64,000 bases of DNA from Siphonodentalium dalli (GCA_032622095.1 CP136061.1:249811582-249875581), one strand, 5' to 3'; positions 9,864-25,800 are shown, counted from the first letter of the stretch. Notes: generated by a model not told the origin, from the sequence alone. Made by a program: numbers and translations.

Positions 9864-11276
9864 TAAATAAGCCGATAAATAAATAAATAATACCCCCACC
9901 GTTTGTCGGCTATCTCCGTCGCAAATCCTCATATGACGTCAAATGGGTAAACTAATTAAAAACACGGAATCGGATTCGGAGTTAATTGTCTCTACCTACA
10001 TGATGTCATCACTATTATGTAATCGCGGCGGTGAGTAGCGATGTTAAAAGCACAGAATCGACAGAGCATGCGTGTTAATAGAAAAACTTTATGCTAGCAT
10101 GTCAACAATAATTATTGAAATTAAGGCTTGTATATGGTGTAATTTGGGCCAGGCTAAGGTTTATATATAATAATGTATATATTAGTTGAATTGAAGATCT
10201 TAAAAATAACATTGTCATCGTGGATGTTTTATGACCGGGATATTTAATATGCTAATTTTATAGGCCACTAACCATGCACAGACGCAGCGAATTTTCATCA
10301 GTGGCAGTCGGCAAGATTGGTTTTTTTTTGGGGGGGGGGGGGGGTGGCAATATTTCGAAATATATATATACACCCTATTGCCCTGATCGGGCCGATGATC
10401 ACGTGACTTTGTCTACAACACAAAATGTTCGGCTAACTTTTTTTAATCGTTATTAAAATAACGATTGGAGCCCGAATATTAGCTTATATGCGCATAATGA
10501 ACATTATATATATATATATTATCGGTATATTGAAAGAAAATATAATTTTTTTTCAGGATCATATTCCTTTAACTATCTTCATGTGTGTGACACTTCCAAT
10601 GGATTTCCAAGCTTCTGTAAAGTTTTTCATCCACCCATAAAACTGACGTTTTGATGTAGCCTAACCGCTGAAATAATGACATACAAGAACACCATAGTCA
10701 GAAATGGTAACATGTTCAAGATCATATATTATATACCCATGATTGTAATTATAGAATATAAAATATATTGGTTTCACGAATGACCAACTCATAGAATTAA
10801 TCGCCTTGCACTTCTTGGCATCCGAATAACAATTGAAATTGAAATTCCCAACTACACCTTTTACTACGCCTCCGGGTCGCTGTTCCGACATTTAATCCGT
10901 CAAAAAATTCCCATTCTATAAATAAAACGCCCATGCGCCCACAGTAATTAAGAAATAGCGAAACATTATACACGCGGAGCGTGGAATAACGCAAGCACAT
11001 TTTTCTCCAACTATTGTTTTGCGTTAATATCACTGCCTGAAAATTATAACATCAACTGACTTCCAGTGAAATATTTGAACAGTTCGCACAGAAATCTTCT
11101 GTGTAATTTATGTCTTGATATTCCTCTGCCAAACCACAAATAAATAATTTGGAAGTTCAAATGTGCCATGTCCTTTTAAATGAGGTATTGTTCACAAACT
11201 TTCATGCTTGAGAACAGTTTTCAGGCCAGAATTGTAATATGGATTGAGAAACCTTCATGTGTAGATGATCCTTTAA
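9864..11276. other. No gene seen
   Basis: Shared with copy B. It contains a 15-base G run at 10330-10344 and a (TA)n stretch near 10506-10522. A segment at about 10990-11030 is missing from copy B. No exon with both splice sites was recognised. Confidence 0.55.
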
Positions 11277-11364
11277 CCCTGTATGGAGCCCCAGACAGAA
11301 AGAACAATGCACTGATGACTGTTGTCTGCTAGGGTCTGTGTGAGGCTCCATACGGGAGTATTAT
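11277..11364. repeat. Hairpin related to the 88-bp array unit
   Basis: CCCTGTATGGAGCCCCAGAC at left pairs with GTCTGTGTGAGGCTCCATAC at right. Copy B equivalent at about 43139-43226. Confidence 0.7.
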
Positions 11365-12331
11365 ATTAGTAAACAACTAGCTGCTACACTGAAACACAAG
11401 GAAATACAAAATTACAAAATTAAATATAAACTTTAGTTGTAACACGATACTGCTGGAAATATAACACTTAGTAGAATTTAGTACTGTAGCTACACATAAA
11501 ACAGAAAGCTGGAAACAAATTTGTAAGTATAACTGACAATTATACATGTATGCATGGAATATAACTATCAATCATACATGTATGTGTGGAATATAACTAA
11601 CAATACATATATATGTGTGGATACTTGCTGGTTCATGATAATCATTCAAATTCAAAATTTAATCACAATGATGATCCAAATTTTGAAAAACAAATATTTA
11701 TAACTGTCTACATTGGCACATTTTAAAGTTTTATTATATCCGGTATTTCAAAATGAGGGGAATTATTATCAGAATTATGCATATTGATTCATAGTGGTGG
11801 TTTACCTTTTATTGAAAAAAATATGACATATTAACAACAGTCTAAGATTTATATTGGAATGGCCTAAAATATAAAACCCGTGTGAAATGGGAAAATCTCA
11901 ATCACTCTGTCAGGGTGGGAGACAATACTGTTATGATGAATGCAAATGCTATTTTGTCGCTTGGAAATGGATATTCAGGGTGACCTCAAGATGGGAGCCT
12001 CCCTTTTTTCCCGAAATATGTTCAAAACATACATGGCCGCCAGCAGCCATCTTGGATTTCAAATGTGAATCCATCAGCACAACCTACAGCCCACATTTAT
12101 TGGAGAATTGCTTTGAAACTTTACAGCCTTATTGGTAAATCAAAATAGGAATTATTCTATAATCATATATAAGATCAGGACAACTAAGTAAAAGAGTCAT
12201 TTGAAGCAGTTTGAAGGGGGTGGGTCCCTATCCCAGAATTGTAAAAAATATAAATTAGGGGGTGGTGGGTACCCAGAGGGTGGAAAAAATAAAAAAGCAC
12301 CTAGTGTCCGGAATTTTTTTCCTGACCACCC
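11365..12331. other. No gene seen
   Basis: Shared with copy B. An 83-codon frame at 11887-12138 survives in both copies, but several of the differences between copies change residues, and it includes a CATGGCCGCCAGC..CCATCTTGGA motif of the kind common in dispersed animal repeats, so I do not call it a gene. 11831-11834 (TTAA) is the empty site for the copy B insertion at 43703. Confidence 0.55.
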
Positions 12332-12535
12332 CTTGATTGACGAGGAGTTCCCTTATTATACTTTTTATACTAAATACCCATTGACGAGGAGTTCCCTTAA
12401 ATGTATACTTTTTGTACAGATACGCATTGTCCAGGAGTTACCTTAGGAAATGTTCAAATAATAAGTTAACCCTTTCTATACTAAATACCCATTGATGAGG
12501 AGTTCCCTATGGAAATGTTCAGGTAATATATTCAA
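12332..12535. repeat. ~65-bp imperfect tandem repeat (copy A)
   Basis: Units containing CCCATTGACGAGGAGTTCCC, GGAAATGTTCA and TAACCCTTTCTATACTAAAT. About three units here; copy B has about five (46815-47150). Confidence 0.8.
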
Positions 12536-12564
12536 CAAAGGACCATTATTCGCACCAATTAACC

Positions 12565-12667
12565 CTTTCATGTTGGGAGCTGCGCTGGTGTAGCCATAAA
12601 GTTCCTGTGCCAGTGCATTCTCTTATATATGCGAGTTTCCCCATAGGGACTCGCATGTATAAGAGAA
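12565..12667 (+). repeat. Truncated family 3 TTAA element
   Basis: Left end TTAACCCTTTCATGTTGGGA with one shared-stem hairpin, cut off where the CAAGCC-family element begins. Copy B equivalent at about 47171-47280. Confidence 0.7.
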
Positions 12668-13080
12668 TTGAAGTTCCCCAGTTGAAGTTGGTGATATTCA
12701 CCCATTAGTCCACCTTGATTATGCATTTCATCTTCTGTGAACTAGCATCACATATTTTTCACACTCTGGGGACTTCATTCTGCTTAGGCATCATCTTCTG
12801 GGAAGTACCAATAGTCTCAAATTAACATGGTTTTTAGTTAATTATCCCCTTCTGTTCTGTTTCTATATCCACTAATTTGCAGAAGATAAATTACATAACC
12901 AAGATGTCTAATGGATGAACATCACCAACTTCAACTGGGAACTTCAATCAGGTCCTAGGTCTCCCAAAGCAGTTGAGGTATAATATAATGAGGTTCTGGA
13001 GGGTGAATTTGGTGAAACTAGTCTGGCCATGCAGGATAGCATTACTAAATTCACCCTCTGGGGAACTCATTCTGCAAATA
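12668..13080. repeat. Long form of the CAAGCC (hAT-like) family, ends worn
   Basis: Inverted arms GTTCCCCAGTTGAAGTTGGT ... CACCAACTTCAACTGGGAAC flank an inner part with paired TCTTCTG and TTCTG tracts, followed by a diverged GAGGTTCTGGAGGGTGAATT hairpin. Copy B equivalent at 47279-47691. Confidence 0.7.
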
Positions 13081-13376
13081 TCACTATTTCCAGGCTAAAA
13101 TTGTTACCAATTTAGCCATGGGTGGCCCCAAGCATGTGTAAAAGAGGCCATTTCAAACATACAGAGCATATAGACATTAAAGACTGGTGTTTTAAGTGGA
13201 GTATCCTGCTGGTTGTAAGTACTCAGCCATAATTATGGGGGTTATGCACTCCCCATGATTTCGTTTATACTGTTGCATTAGATCAATAGAAGAATAAGTT
13301 CACTATTGGTTCAGTAGGTACACCAGGTGATTTAGGTATATAGTTTCTCCTTTGATGTATTCAGTAGGTACACCAG

Positions 13377-13764
13377 CAGGGGTGGCACCAGAAAATCCCC
13401 GACAGGGGGGGGCTACACTAAATGAATTTTTGTGAAAATTCTATATTCTAGGGAGGCCACTTGTCTTCTGTGTCAGTTCTAATTAGTTGCAAGTGCCAGC
13501 ATGGTGTTTCACTGTCGGTGGGGGGGGGGGGGGGGGGGGGGATATAGCTAACATGTGGACACACTGTAGGTACTCAGTGGTTATATAGACCAATGTGGCC
13601 ATTGTGACGAATGCCAGAGTAGCAATGATAAAGCACACATGTTTCAATAGATTTTCATTACCACTAAAACGCTGATGGTGTAACAATACAGGGGAATACC
13701 CCACCCCCCCCAGATTTAATGGGAACATGTGTCATGAATATTTTGTGTGGGATATATTCCGCTG
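13377..13764. other. Copy A tail unlike copy B
   Basis: After CACCAG the copy A sequence no longer matches copy B. It holds a 22-base G run (13520-13541) and a C run near 13703-13710 and ends at the N gap. No gene seen. Confidence 0.7.
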
Positions 13765-13864
13765 NNNNNNNNNNNNNNNNNNNNNNNNNNNNNNNNNNNN
13801 NNNNNNNNNNNNNNNNNNNNNNNNNNNNNNNNNNNNNNNNNNNNNNNNNNNNNNNNNNNNNNNN
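13765..13864. other. Assembly gap of 100 N
   Basis: Exactly 100 N, a conventional placeholder for a gap of unknown size. It falls between the copy A tail and the start of the 40-bp satellite. Confidence 1.
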
Positions 13865-16800
13865 TCACCGATTTCTATATTGGATGTGTGTATAATATAA
13901 AGTATCACTGATTTCTATATTGGATGAGTGTATAATATAAAGTATCACTGATTTCTATATTGGATGAGTGTATTATATAAAGTATCACTGATTTCTATAT
14001 TGGATGAGTGTATGATATAAATTATCACTGATTTCTATATTGGATGTGGGTATAATATAAAGTATCACCGATTTCTATATTGGATGTGTGTATAATATAA
14101 AGTATCACCGATTTCTATATTGGATGTGTGTATAATATAAAGTATCACCGATTTCTATATTGGATGAGTGTATAATATAAAGTATCACCGATTTCTATAT
14201 TGGATGAGTGTATAATATAAAGTATCACCGATTTCTATATTGGATGTGTGTATAATATAAATTATCACCGATTTCTATATTGGATGAGTGTATAATATAA
14301 AGTATCACCAATTTATATATTGGATGAGTGTATGATATAAAGTATCACTGATTTCTATATTGGATGAGTGTATAATATAAAGTATGACCAATTTATATAT
14401 TGGATGAGTGTATAATATAAAGTATCACCGATTTGTATATTGGATGAGTGTATGATATAAAGTATCACTGATTTGTATATTGGATGAGTATATAATATAA
14501 AGTATCACCGATTTCTATATTGGATGTGTGTATAATATAAATTATCACCGATTTCTATATTGGATGAGTGTATAATATAAAGTATCACCAATTTATATAT
14601 TGGATGAGTGTATGATATAAAGTATCACTGATTTCTATATTGGATGAGTGTATAATATAAAGTATCACTGATTTGTATATTGGATGAGTGTATGATATAA
14701 AGTATCACTGATTTGTATATTGGATGAGTGTATAATATAAAGTATCACCGATTTGTATATTGGATGAGTGTATGATATAAAGTATCACCGATTTGTATAT
14801 TGGATGAGTGTATGATATAAAGTATCACTGATTTGTATATTGGATGAGTGTATAATATAAAGTATCACTGATTTCTATATTGGATGAGTGTATGATATAA
14901 AGTATCACTGATTTCTATATTGGATGTGTGTATAATATAAAGTATCACTGATTTCTATATTGGATGAGTGTATGATATAAAGTATCACTGATTTGTATAT
15001 TGGATGAGTGTATAATATAAAGTATCACTGATTTCTATATTGGATGAGTGTATGATATAAAGTATCACTGATTTCTATATTGGATGAGTGTATGATATAA
15101 AGTATCACTGATTTCTATATTGGATGAGTGTATGATATAAAGTATCACTGATTTCTATATTGGATGTGTGTATAATATAAAGTATCACTGATTTCTATAT
15201 TGGATGAGTGTATGATATAAAGTATCACTGATTTCTATATTGGATGTGTGAATGATATAAAGTATCACTGATTTGTATATTGGATGTGTGTATGATATAA
15301 AGTATCACTGATTTGTATATTGGATGTGTGTATGATATAAAGTATCACTGATTTCTATATTGGATGAGTGTATGATATAAAGTATCACTGATTTCTATAT
15401 TGGATGAGTGTATAATATAAAGTATGACCAATTTATATATTGGATGAGTGTATGATATAAAGTATCACTGATTTATATATTGGATGAGTGTATGATATAA
15501 AGTATCACTGATTTGTATATTGGATGAGTGTATAATATAAAGTATGACCAATTTATATATTGGATGAGTGTATGATATAAAGTATCACTGATTTGTATAT
15601 TGGATGAGTGTATAATATAAAGTATGACCAATTTATATATTGGATGAGTGTATAATATAAAGTATCACTGATTTCTATATTGGATGAGTGTATAATATAA
15701 AGTATCACTGATTTCTATATTGGATGTGCGTATAATATAAAGTATGACCAATTTATATATTGGATGAGTGTATGATATAAAGTATCACTGATTTGTATAT
15801 TGGATGTGTGTATGATATAAAGTATCACTGATTTCTATATTGGATGAGTGTATGATATAAAGTATCACTGATTTCTATATTGGATGAGTGTATAATATAA
15901 AGTATGACCAATTTATATATTGGATGTGTGTATGATATAAAGTATGACCAATTTATATATTGGATGAGTGTATGATATAAAGTATCACTGATTTGTATAT
16001 TGGATGTGTGTATGATATAAAGTATCACTGATTTCTATATTGGATGAGTGTATGATATAAAGTATCACTGATTTCTATATTGGATGAGTGTATAATATAA
16101 AGTATGACCAATTTATATATTGGATGTGTGTATGATATAAAGTATCACTGATTTATATATTGGATGAGTGTATGATATAAAGTATCACTGATTTGTATAT
16201 TGGATGAGTGTATAATATAAAGTATGACCAATTTATATATTGGATGAGTGTATAATATAAAGTATCACTGATTTCTATATTGGATGAGTGTATAATATAA
16301 AGTATCACTGATTTCTATATTGGATGAGTGTATGATATAAAGTATCACTGATTTGTATATTGGATGAGTGTATAATATAAAGTATGACCAATTTATATAT
16401 TGGATGAGTGTATGATATAAAGTATCACTGATTTCTATATTGGATGAGTGTATGATATAAAGTATCACTGATTTCTATATTGGATGAGTGTATGATATAA
16501 AGTATCACTGATTTGTATATTGGATGAGTGTATAATATAAAGTATGACCAATTTATATATTGGATGAGTGTATGATATAAAGTATCACTGATTTGTATAT
16601 TGGATGAGTGTATAATATAAAGTATCACTGATTTCTATATTGGATGAGTGTATGATATAAAGTATCACTGATTTCTATATTGGATGAGTGTATGATATAA
16701 AGTATCACTGATTTCTATATTGGATGAGTGTATGATATAAAGTATCACTGATTTCTATATTGGATGTGTGTATAATATAAAGTATCACTGATTTCTATAT

Positions 16801-19800
16801 TGGATGAGTGTATGATATAAAGTATCACTGATTTCTATATTGGATGAGTGTATGATATAAAGTATCACTGATTTCTATATTGGATGAGTGTATAATATAA
16901 AGTATCACCAATTTATATATTGGATGAGTGTATGATATAAAGTATCACTGATTTCTATATTGGATGTGTGAATGATATAAAGTATCACTGATTTGTATAT
17001 TGGATGTGTGTATGATATAAAGTATCACTGATTTCTATATTGGATGAGTGTATGATATAAAGTATCACTGATTTCTATATTGGATGAGTGTATGATATAA
17101 AGTATCACTGATTTCTATATTGGATGAGTGTATAATATAAAGTATCACCAATTTATATATTGGATGAGTGTATAATATAAAGTATCACCAATTTATATAT
17201 TGGATGAGTGTATAATATAAAGTATCACCAATTTATATATTGGATGAGTGTATAATATAAAGTATCACCAATTTATATATTGGATGAGTGTATGATATAA
17301 AGTATCACTGATTTCTATATTGGATGTGTGAATGATATAAAGTATCACTGATTTGTATATTGGATGTGTGTATGATATAAAGTATCACTGATTCCTATAT
17401 TGGATGAGTGTATGATATAAAGTATCACTGATTTCTATATTGGATGAGTGTATGATATAAAGTATCACTGATTTCTATATTGGATGAGTGTATAATATAA
17501 AGTATCACCAATTTATATATTGGATGAGTGTATTATATAAAGTATCACTGATTTCTATATTGGATGTGTGTATAATATAAAGTATCACTGATTTCTATAT
17601 TGGATGAGTGTATAATATAAAGTATGACCAATTTATATATTGGATGAGTGTATGATATAAAGTATCACTGATTTCTATATTGGATGAGTGTATAATATAA
17701 AGTATCACTGATTTCTATATTGGATGTGTGAATGATATAAAGTATCACCAATTTATATATTGGATGAGTGTATAATATAAAGTATCACCAATTTATATAT
17801 TGGATGAGTGTATAATATAAAGTATGACCAATTTATATATTGGATGAGTGTATAATATAAAGTATCACCAATTTATATATTGGATGAGTGTATAATATAA
17901 AGTATGACCAATTTATATATTGGATGAGTGTATGATATAAAGTATCACTGATTTCTATATTGGATGTGTGAATGATATAAAGTATCACTGATTTGTATAT
18001 TGGATGTGTGTATGATATAAAGTATCACTGATTTCTATATTGGATGAGTGTATGATATAAAGTATCACTGATTTCTATATTGGATGAGTGTATGATATAA
18101 AGTATCACTGATTTCTATATTGGATGAGTGTATAATATAAAGTATCACCAATTTATATATTGGATGAGTGTATTATATAAAGTATCACTGATTTCTATAT
18201 TGGATGAGTGTATAATATAAAGTATGACCAATTTATATATTGGATGAGTGTATGATATAAAGTATCACTGATTTCTATATTGGATGTGTGAATGATATAA
18301 AGTATCACTGATTTGTATATTGGATGTGTGTATGATATAAAGTATCACTGATTTCTATATTGGATGAGTGTATGATATAAAGTATCACTGATTTCTATAT
18401 TGGATGTGTGAATGATATAAAGTATCACTGATTTGTATATTGGATGTGTGTATTATATAAAGTATCACTGATTTGTATATTGGATGAGTGTATTATATAA
18501 AGTATCACTGATTTCTATATTGGATGAGTGTATTATATAAAGTATCACTGATTTCTATATTGGATGTGTGAATGATATAAAGTATCACCGATTTCTATAT
18601 TGGATGAGTGTATTATATAAAGTATCACTGATTTCTATATTGGATGTGTGTATAATATAAAGTATCACTGATTTCTATATTGGATGTGTGTATAATATAA
18701 AGTATCACTGATTTCTATATTGGATGTGTGAATGATATAAAGTATCACCGATTTCTATATTGGATGAGTGTATTATATAAAGTATCACTGATTTGTATAT
18801 TGGATGTGTGTATAATATAAAGTATCACTGATTTCTATATTGGATGTGTGTATAATATAAAGTATCACTGATTTCTATATTGGATGAGTGTATTATATAA
18901 AGTATCACTGATTTCTATATTGGATGAGTATATAATATAAAGTATCACCGATTGCTATATTGGATGAGTGTATGATATAAAGTATCACCAATTTCTATAT
19001 TGGATGATATCACTGATTTCTATATTGGATAAAGTGTATAATATAAAGTATCACTGATTTCTATATTGGATGAGTGAATGATATAAAGTATCACCGATTT
19101 CTATATTGGATGATATCACTGATTTCTATATTGGATAAAGTGTATAATATAAAGTATCACTGATTTCTTTATTGGATGTGTGTATAATATAAAGTATCAC
19201 TGATTTCTATATTGGATGAGTGTATAATATAAAGTATCACTGATTTCTATATTGGATGTGTGTATTATATAAAGTATCACTGATTTCTATATTGGATGAG
19301 TGTAGGATATAAAGTATCACTGATTTCTATATTAGATGAGTGTATGATATAAAGTATCACTGATTTCTACATTGGATGTGTGTATAATATAAAGTATCAC
19401 TGATTTCTATATTGGATGTGTGTATTATATAAAGTATCACTGATTTCTATATTAGATGAGTGTAGGATATAAAGTATCACTGATTTCTATATTAGATGAG
19501 TGTATGATATAAAGTATCACTGATTTCTATATTGGATGAGTGTATTATATAAAGTATCACTGATTTCTATATTGGATAAAGTGTATAATATAAAGTATCA
19601 CTGATTTCTATATTGGATGAGTGTATGATATAAAGTATCACTGATTTCTATATTGGATGTGTGTATAATATAAAGTATCACTGATTTCTATATTGGATGA
19701 GTGTATTATATAAAGTATCACTGATTTCTATATTGGATGAGTGTATTATATAAAGTATCACTGATTTCTATATTGGATGTGTGTATTATATAAAGTATCA

Positions 19801-22800
19801 CTGATTTCTATATTGGATAAAGTGTATAATATAAAGTATCACTGATTTCTATATTGGATGAGTGTATGATATAAAGTATCACTGATTTCTATATTGGATG
19901 AGTGTATTATATAAAGTATCACTGATTTCTATATTGGATAAAGTGTATAATATAAAGTATCACTGATTTCTATATTGGATGAGTGTATGATATAAAGTAT
20001 CACTGATTTCTATATTGGATGTGTGTATAATATAAAGTATCACTGATTTCTATATTGGATGAGTGTATGATATAAAGTATCACTGATTTCTATATTGGAT
20101 GAGTGTATTATATAAAGTATCACTGATTTCTATATTGGATGAGTGTATTATATAAAGTATCACTGATTTCTATATTGGATAAAGTGTATAATATAAAGTA
20201 TCACTGATTTCTATATTGGATGTGTGTATAATATAAAGTATCACTGATTTCTATATTGGATGAGTGTATGATATAAAGTATCACTGATTTCTATATTGGA
20301 TGAGTGTATTATATAAAGTATCACTGATTTCTATATTGGATAAAGTGTATAATATAAAGTATCACTGATTTCTATATTGGATGAGTGTATGATATAAAGT
20401 ATCACTGATTTCTATATTGGATGTGTGTATAATATAAAGTATCACTGATTTCTATATTGGATGAGTGTATAATATAAAGTATCACTGATTTCTATATTGG
20501 ATGAGTGTATTATATAAAGTATCACTGATTTCTATATTGGATGTGTGTATTATATAAAGTATCACTGATTTCTATATTGGATAAAGTGTATAATATAAAG
20601 TATCACTGATTTCTTTATTGGATGTGTGTATAATATAAAGTATCACTGATTTCTATATTGGATAAAGTGTATAATATAAAGTATCACTGATTTCTATATT
20701 GGATGTGTGTATAATATAAAGTATCACCGATTTCTATATTGGATGTGTGTATAATATAAAGTATCACTGATTTCTATATTGGATGAGTGTATAATATAAA
20801 TTATCACTGATTTCTATATTGGATGAGTGTATAATATAAAGTATCACTGATTTCTATATTGGATGTGTGTATTATATAAAGTATCACTGATTTCTATATT
20901 GGATGTGTGTATAATATAAAGTATCACTGATTTCTATATTGGATGTGTGTATTATATAAAGTATCACCAATTTCTATATTGGATGAGTGTATGATATAAA
21001 GTATCACCAATTTCTATATTGGATGAGTGTATGATATAAAGTATCACCAATTTCTATATTGGATGAGTGTATGATATAAAGTATCACCAATTTCTATATT
21101 GGATGTGTGTATAATATAAAGTATCACCAATTTATATATTGGATGAGTGTATAATATAAAGTATCACTGATTTCTATATTGGATGAGTGTATAATATAAA
21201 GTATCACTGATTTCTATATTGGATGAGTGAATGATATAAAGTATCACTGATTTCTACATTGGATGTGTGTATAATATAAAGTATCACTGATTTCTATATT
21301 GGATGAGTGAATGATATAAAGTATCACCGATTTCTATATTGGATGAGTGTATAATATAAAGTATCACCGATTTCTATATTGGATGAGTGTATAATATAAA
21401 GTATCACTGATTTGTATATTGGATGTGTGTATGATATAAAGTATCACTGATTTCTATATTGGATGAGTGTATGATATAAAGTATCACTGATTTCTATATT
21501 GGATGAGTGTATGATATAAAGTATCACCGATTTCTATATTGGATGAGTGTATAATATAAAGTATCACCAATTTATATATTGGATGAGTGTATTATATAAA
21601 GTATCACCAATTTATATATTGGATGTGTGTATAATATAAAGTATCACCAATTTATATATTGGATGAGTGTATGATATAAAGTATCACTGATTTCTATATT
21701 GGATGAGTGTATAATATAAAGTATCACCAATTTATATATTGGATGAGTGTATTATATAAAGTATCACCAATTTATATATTGGATGTGTGTATAATATAAA
21801 GTATCACTGATTTCTATATTGGATGTGTGTATAATATAAAGTATCACTGATTTCTATATTGGATGAGTGTATAATATAAAGTATGACCAATTTATATATT
21901 GGATGAGTGTATGATATAAAGTATCACTGATTTCTATATTGGATGTGTGAATGATATAAAGTATCACTGATTTGTATATTGGATGTGTGTATAATATAAA
22001 GTATCACCAATTTATATATTGGATGTGTGTATAATATAAAGTATCACTGATTTCTATATTGGATGTGTGTATAATATAAAGTATCACTGATTTCTATATT
22101 GGATGAGTGTATAATATAAAGTATGACCAATTTATATATTGGATGTGTGTATAATATAAAGTATCACTGATTTCTATATTGGATGAGTGTATAATATAAA
22201 GTATCACTGATTTCTATATTGGATGTGTGTATAATATAAAGTATCACTGATTTCTATATTGGATGAGTGTATAATATAAAGTATGACCAATTTATATATT
22301 GGATGTGTGTATAATATAAAGTATCACTGATTTCTATATTGGATGTGTGTATAATATAAAGTATCACTGATTTCTATATTGGATGAGTGTATAATATAAA
22401 GTATGACCAATTTATATATTGGATGTGTGTATAATATAAAGTATCACTGATTTCTATATTGGATGTGTGTATAATATAAAGTATCACTGATTTCTATATT
22501 GGATGTGTGTATAATATAAAGTATCACTGATTTCTATATTGGATGAGTGTATAATATAAAGTATGACCAATTTATATATTGGATGTGTGTATAATATAAA
22601 GTATCACTGATTTCTATATTGGATGAGTGTATAATATAAAGTATGACCAATTTATATATTGGATGTGTGTATAATATAAAGTATCACTGATTTCTATATT
22701 GGATGTGTGTATAATATAAAGTATCACTGATTTCTATATTGGATGAGTGTATAATATAAAGTATGACCAATTTATATATTGGATGTGTGTATAATATAAA

Positions 22801-25800
22801 GTATCACTGATTTCTATATTGGATGTGTGTATAATATAAAGTATCACTGATTTCTATATTGGATGAGTGTATAATATAAAGTATGACCAATTTATATATT
22901 GGATGAGTGTATGATATAAAGTATCACTGATTTCTATATTGGATGTGTGAATGATATAAAGTATCACTGATTTGTATATTGGATGTGTGTATGATATAAA
23001 GTATCACTGATTTCTATATTGGATGAGTGTATGATATAAAGTATCACTGATTTCTATATTGGATGTGTGAATGATATAAAGTATCACCAATTTATATATT
23101 GGATGAGTGTATAATATAAAGTATGACCAATTTATATATTGGATGAGTGTATAATATAAAGTATCACCAATTTATATATTGGATGAGTGTATAATATAAA
23201 GTATGACCAATTTATATATTGGATGAGTGTATGATATAAAGTATCACTGATTTCTATATTGGATGTGTGAATGATATAAAGTATCACTGATTTGTATATT
23301 GGATGTGTGTATGATATAAAGTATCACTGATTTCTATATTGGATGAGTGTATGATATAAAGTATCACTGATTTCTATATTGGATGAGTGTATGATATAAA
23401 GTATCACTGATTTCTATATTGGATGAGTGTATAATATAAAGTATCACCAATTTATATATTGGATGAGTGTATTATATAAAGTATCACTGATTTCTATATT
23501 GGATGAGTATAATATAAAGTATGACCAATTTATATATTGGATGAGTGTATGATATAAAGTATCACTGATTTCTATATTGGATGTGTGAATGATATAAAGT
23601 ATCACTGATTTGTATATTGGATGTGTGTATGATATAAAGTATCACTGATTTCTATATTGGATGAGTGTATGATATAAAGTATCACTGATTTCTATATTGG
23701 ATGTGTGAATGATATAAAGTATCACTGATTTGTATATTGGATGTGTGTATGATATAAAGTATCACTGATTTCTATATTGGATGAGTGTATTATATAAAGT
23801 ATCACTGATTTCTATATTGGATGTGTGAATGATATAAAGTATCACCGATTTCTATATTGGATGAGTGTATTATATAAAGTATCACTGATTTCTATATTGG
23901 ATGTGTGTATAATATAAAGTATCACTGATTTCTATATTGGATGTGTGTATAATATAAAGTATCACTGATTTCTATATTGGATGTGTGTATAATATAAAGT
24001 ATCACCGATTTCTATATTGGATGAGTGTATTATATAAAGTATCACTGATTTGTATATTGGATGTGTGTATAATATAAAGTATCACTGATTTCTATATTGG
24101 ATGTGTGAATGATATAAAGTATCACCGATTTCTATATTGGATGAGTGTATTATATAAAGTATCACTGATTTGTATATTGGATGTGTGTATAATATAAAGT
24201 ATCACTGATTTCTATATTGGATGTGTGTATAATATAAAGTATCACTGATTTCTATATTGGATGAGTGTATTATATAAAGTATCACTGATTTCTATATTGG
24301 ATGAGTATATAATATAAAGTATCACCGATTGCTATATTGGATGAGTGTATGATATAAAGTATCACCAATTTCTATATTGGATGATATCACTGATTTCTAT
24401 ATTGGATAAAGTGTATAATATAAAGTATCACTGATTTCTATATTGGATGAGTGAATGATATAAAGTATCACCGATTTCTATATTGGATGATATCACTGAT
24501 TTCTATATTGGATAAAGTGTATAATATAAAGTATCACTGATTTCTTTATTGGATGTGTGTATAATATAAAGTATCACTGATTTCTATATTGGATGAGTGT
24601 ATAATATAAAGTATCACTGATTTCTATATTGGATGTGTGTATTATATAAAGTATCACTGATTTCTATATTGGATGAGTGTAGGATATAAAGTATCACTGA
24701 TTTCTATATTAGATGAGTGTATGATATAAAGTATCACTGATTTCTACATTGGATGTGTGTATAATATAAAGTATCACTGATTTCTATATTGGATGTGTGT
24801 ATTATATAAAGTATCACTGATTTCTATATTAGATGAGTGTAGGATATAAAGTATCACTGATTTCTATATTAGATGAGTGTATGATATAAAGTATCACTGA
24901 TTTCTATATTGGATGAGTGTATTATATAAAGTATCACTGATTTCTATATTGGATAAAGTGTATAATATAAAGTATCACTGATTTCTTTATTAGATGAGTG
25001 TATGATATAAAGTATCACTGATTTCTATATTGGATGAGTGTATTATATAAAGTATCACTGATTTCTATATTGGATGTGTGTATTATATAAAGTATCACTG
25101 ATTTCTATATTGGATAAAGTGTATAATATAAAGTATCACTGATTTCTTTATTGGATGTGTGTATAATATAAAGTATCACTGATTTCTATATTGGATAAAG
25201 TGTATAATATAAAGTATCACTGATTTCTATATTGGATGTGTGTATAATATAAAGTATCACCGATTTCTATATTGGATGTGTGTATAATATAAAGTATCAC
25301 TGATTTCTATATTGGATGAGTGTATAATATAAATTATCACTGATTTCTATATTGGATGAGTGTATAATATAAAGTATCACTGATTTCTATATTGGATGTG
25401 TGTATTATATAAAGTATCACTGATTTCTATATTGGATGTGTGTATAATATAAAGTATCACTGATTTCTATATTGGATGTGTGTATTATATAAAGTATCAC
25501 CAATTTCTATATTGGATGAGTGTATGATATAAAGTATCACCAATTTCTATATTGGATGAGTGTATGATATAAAGTATCACCAATTTCTATATTGGATGAG
25601 TGTATGATATAAAGTATCACCAATTTCTATATTGGATGTGTGTATAATATAAAGTATCACCAATTTATATATTGGATGAGTGTATAATATAAAGTATCAC
25701 TGATTTCTATATTGGATGAGTGTATAATATAAAGTATCACTGATTTCTATATTGGATGAGTGAATGATATAAAGTATCACTGATTTCTACATTGGATGTG

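Larger units (their letters stand above)
1..13376. repeat. Large duplication, copy A
   Basis: Collinear with 31298-47985 in direct orientation; base 1 pairs with 31298 and 13376 with 47985. Most 60-base lines differ at only a few positions, but larger insertions distinguish the copies. Copy A alone has a TTAA element at 468-866; copy B alone has insertions at 34646-35430, 35954-36350, 43703-43949 and 44406-46773. Tandem arrays differ in length (four versus three 88-bp units at 5549). The left end is cut by the window, so the true length of the duplication is unknown. It may be a segmental duplication or an unmerged second haplotype. Confidence 0.95.

Noticed and set aside
10555-10645. TTTTTTTTCAG followed by about 28 open codons as a terminal exon
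   Set aside because: The stretch is short and unrecognised, and the two copies differ near its end.
11887-12138. 83-codon frame conserved in both copies (44002-44253) as a gene
   Set aside because: Of the few differences between copies, at least three change residues; there are no splice context or domains, and part of it matches a CCGCC..CATCTTGGA motif of the kind seen in dispersed repeats.
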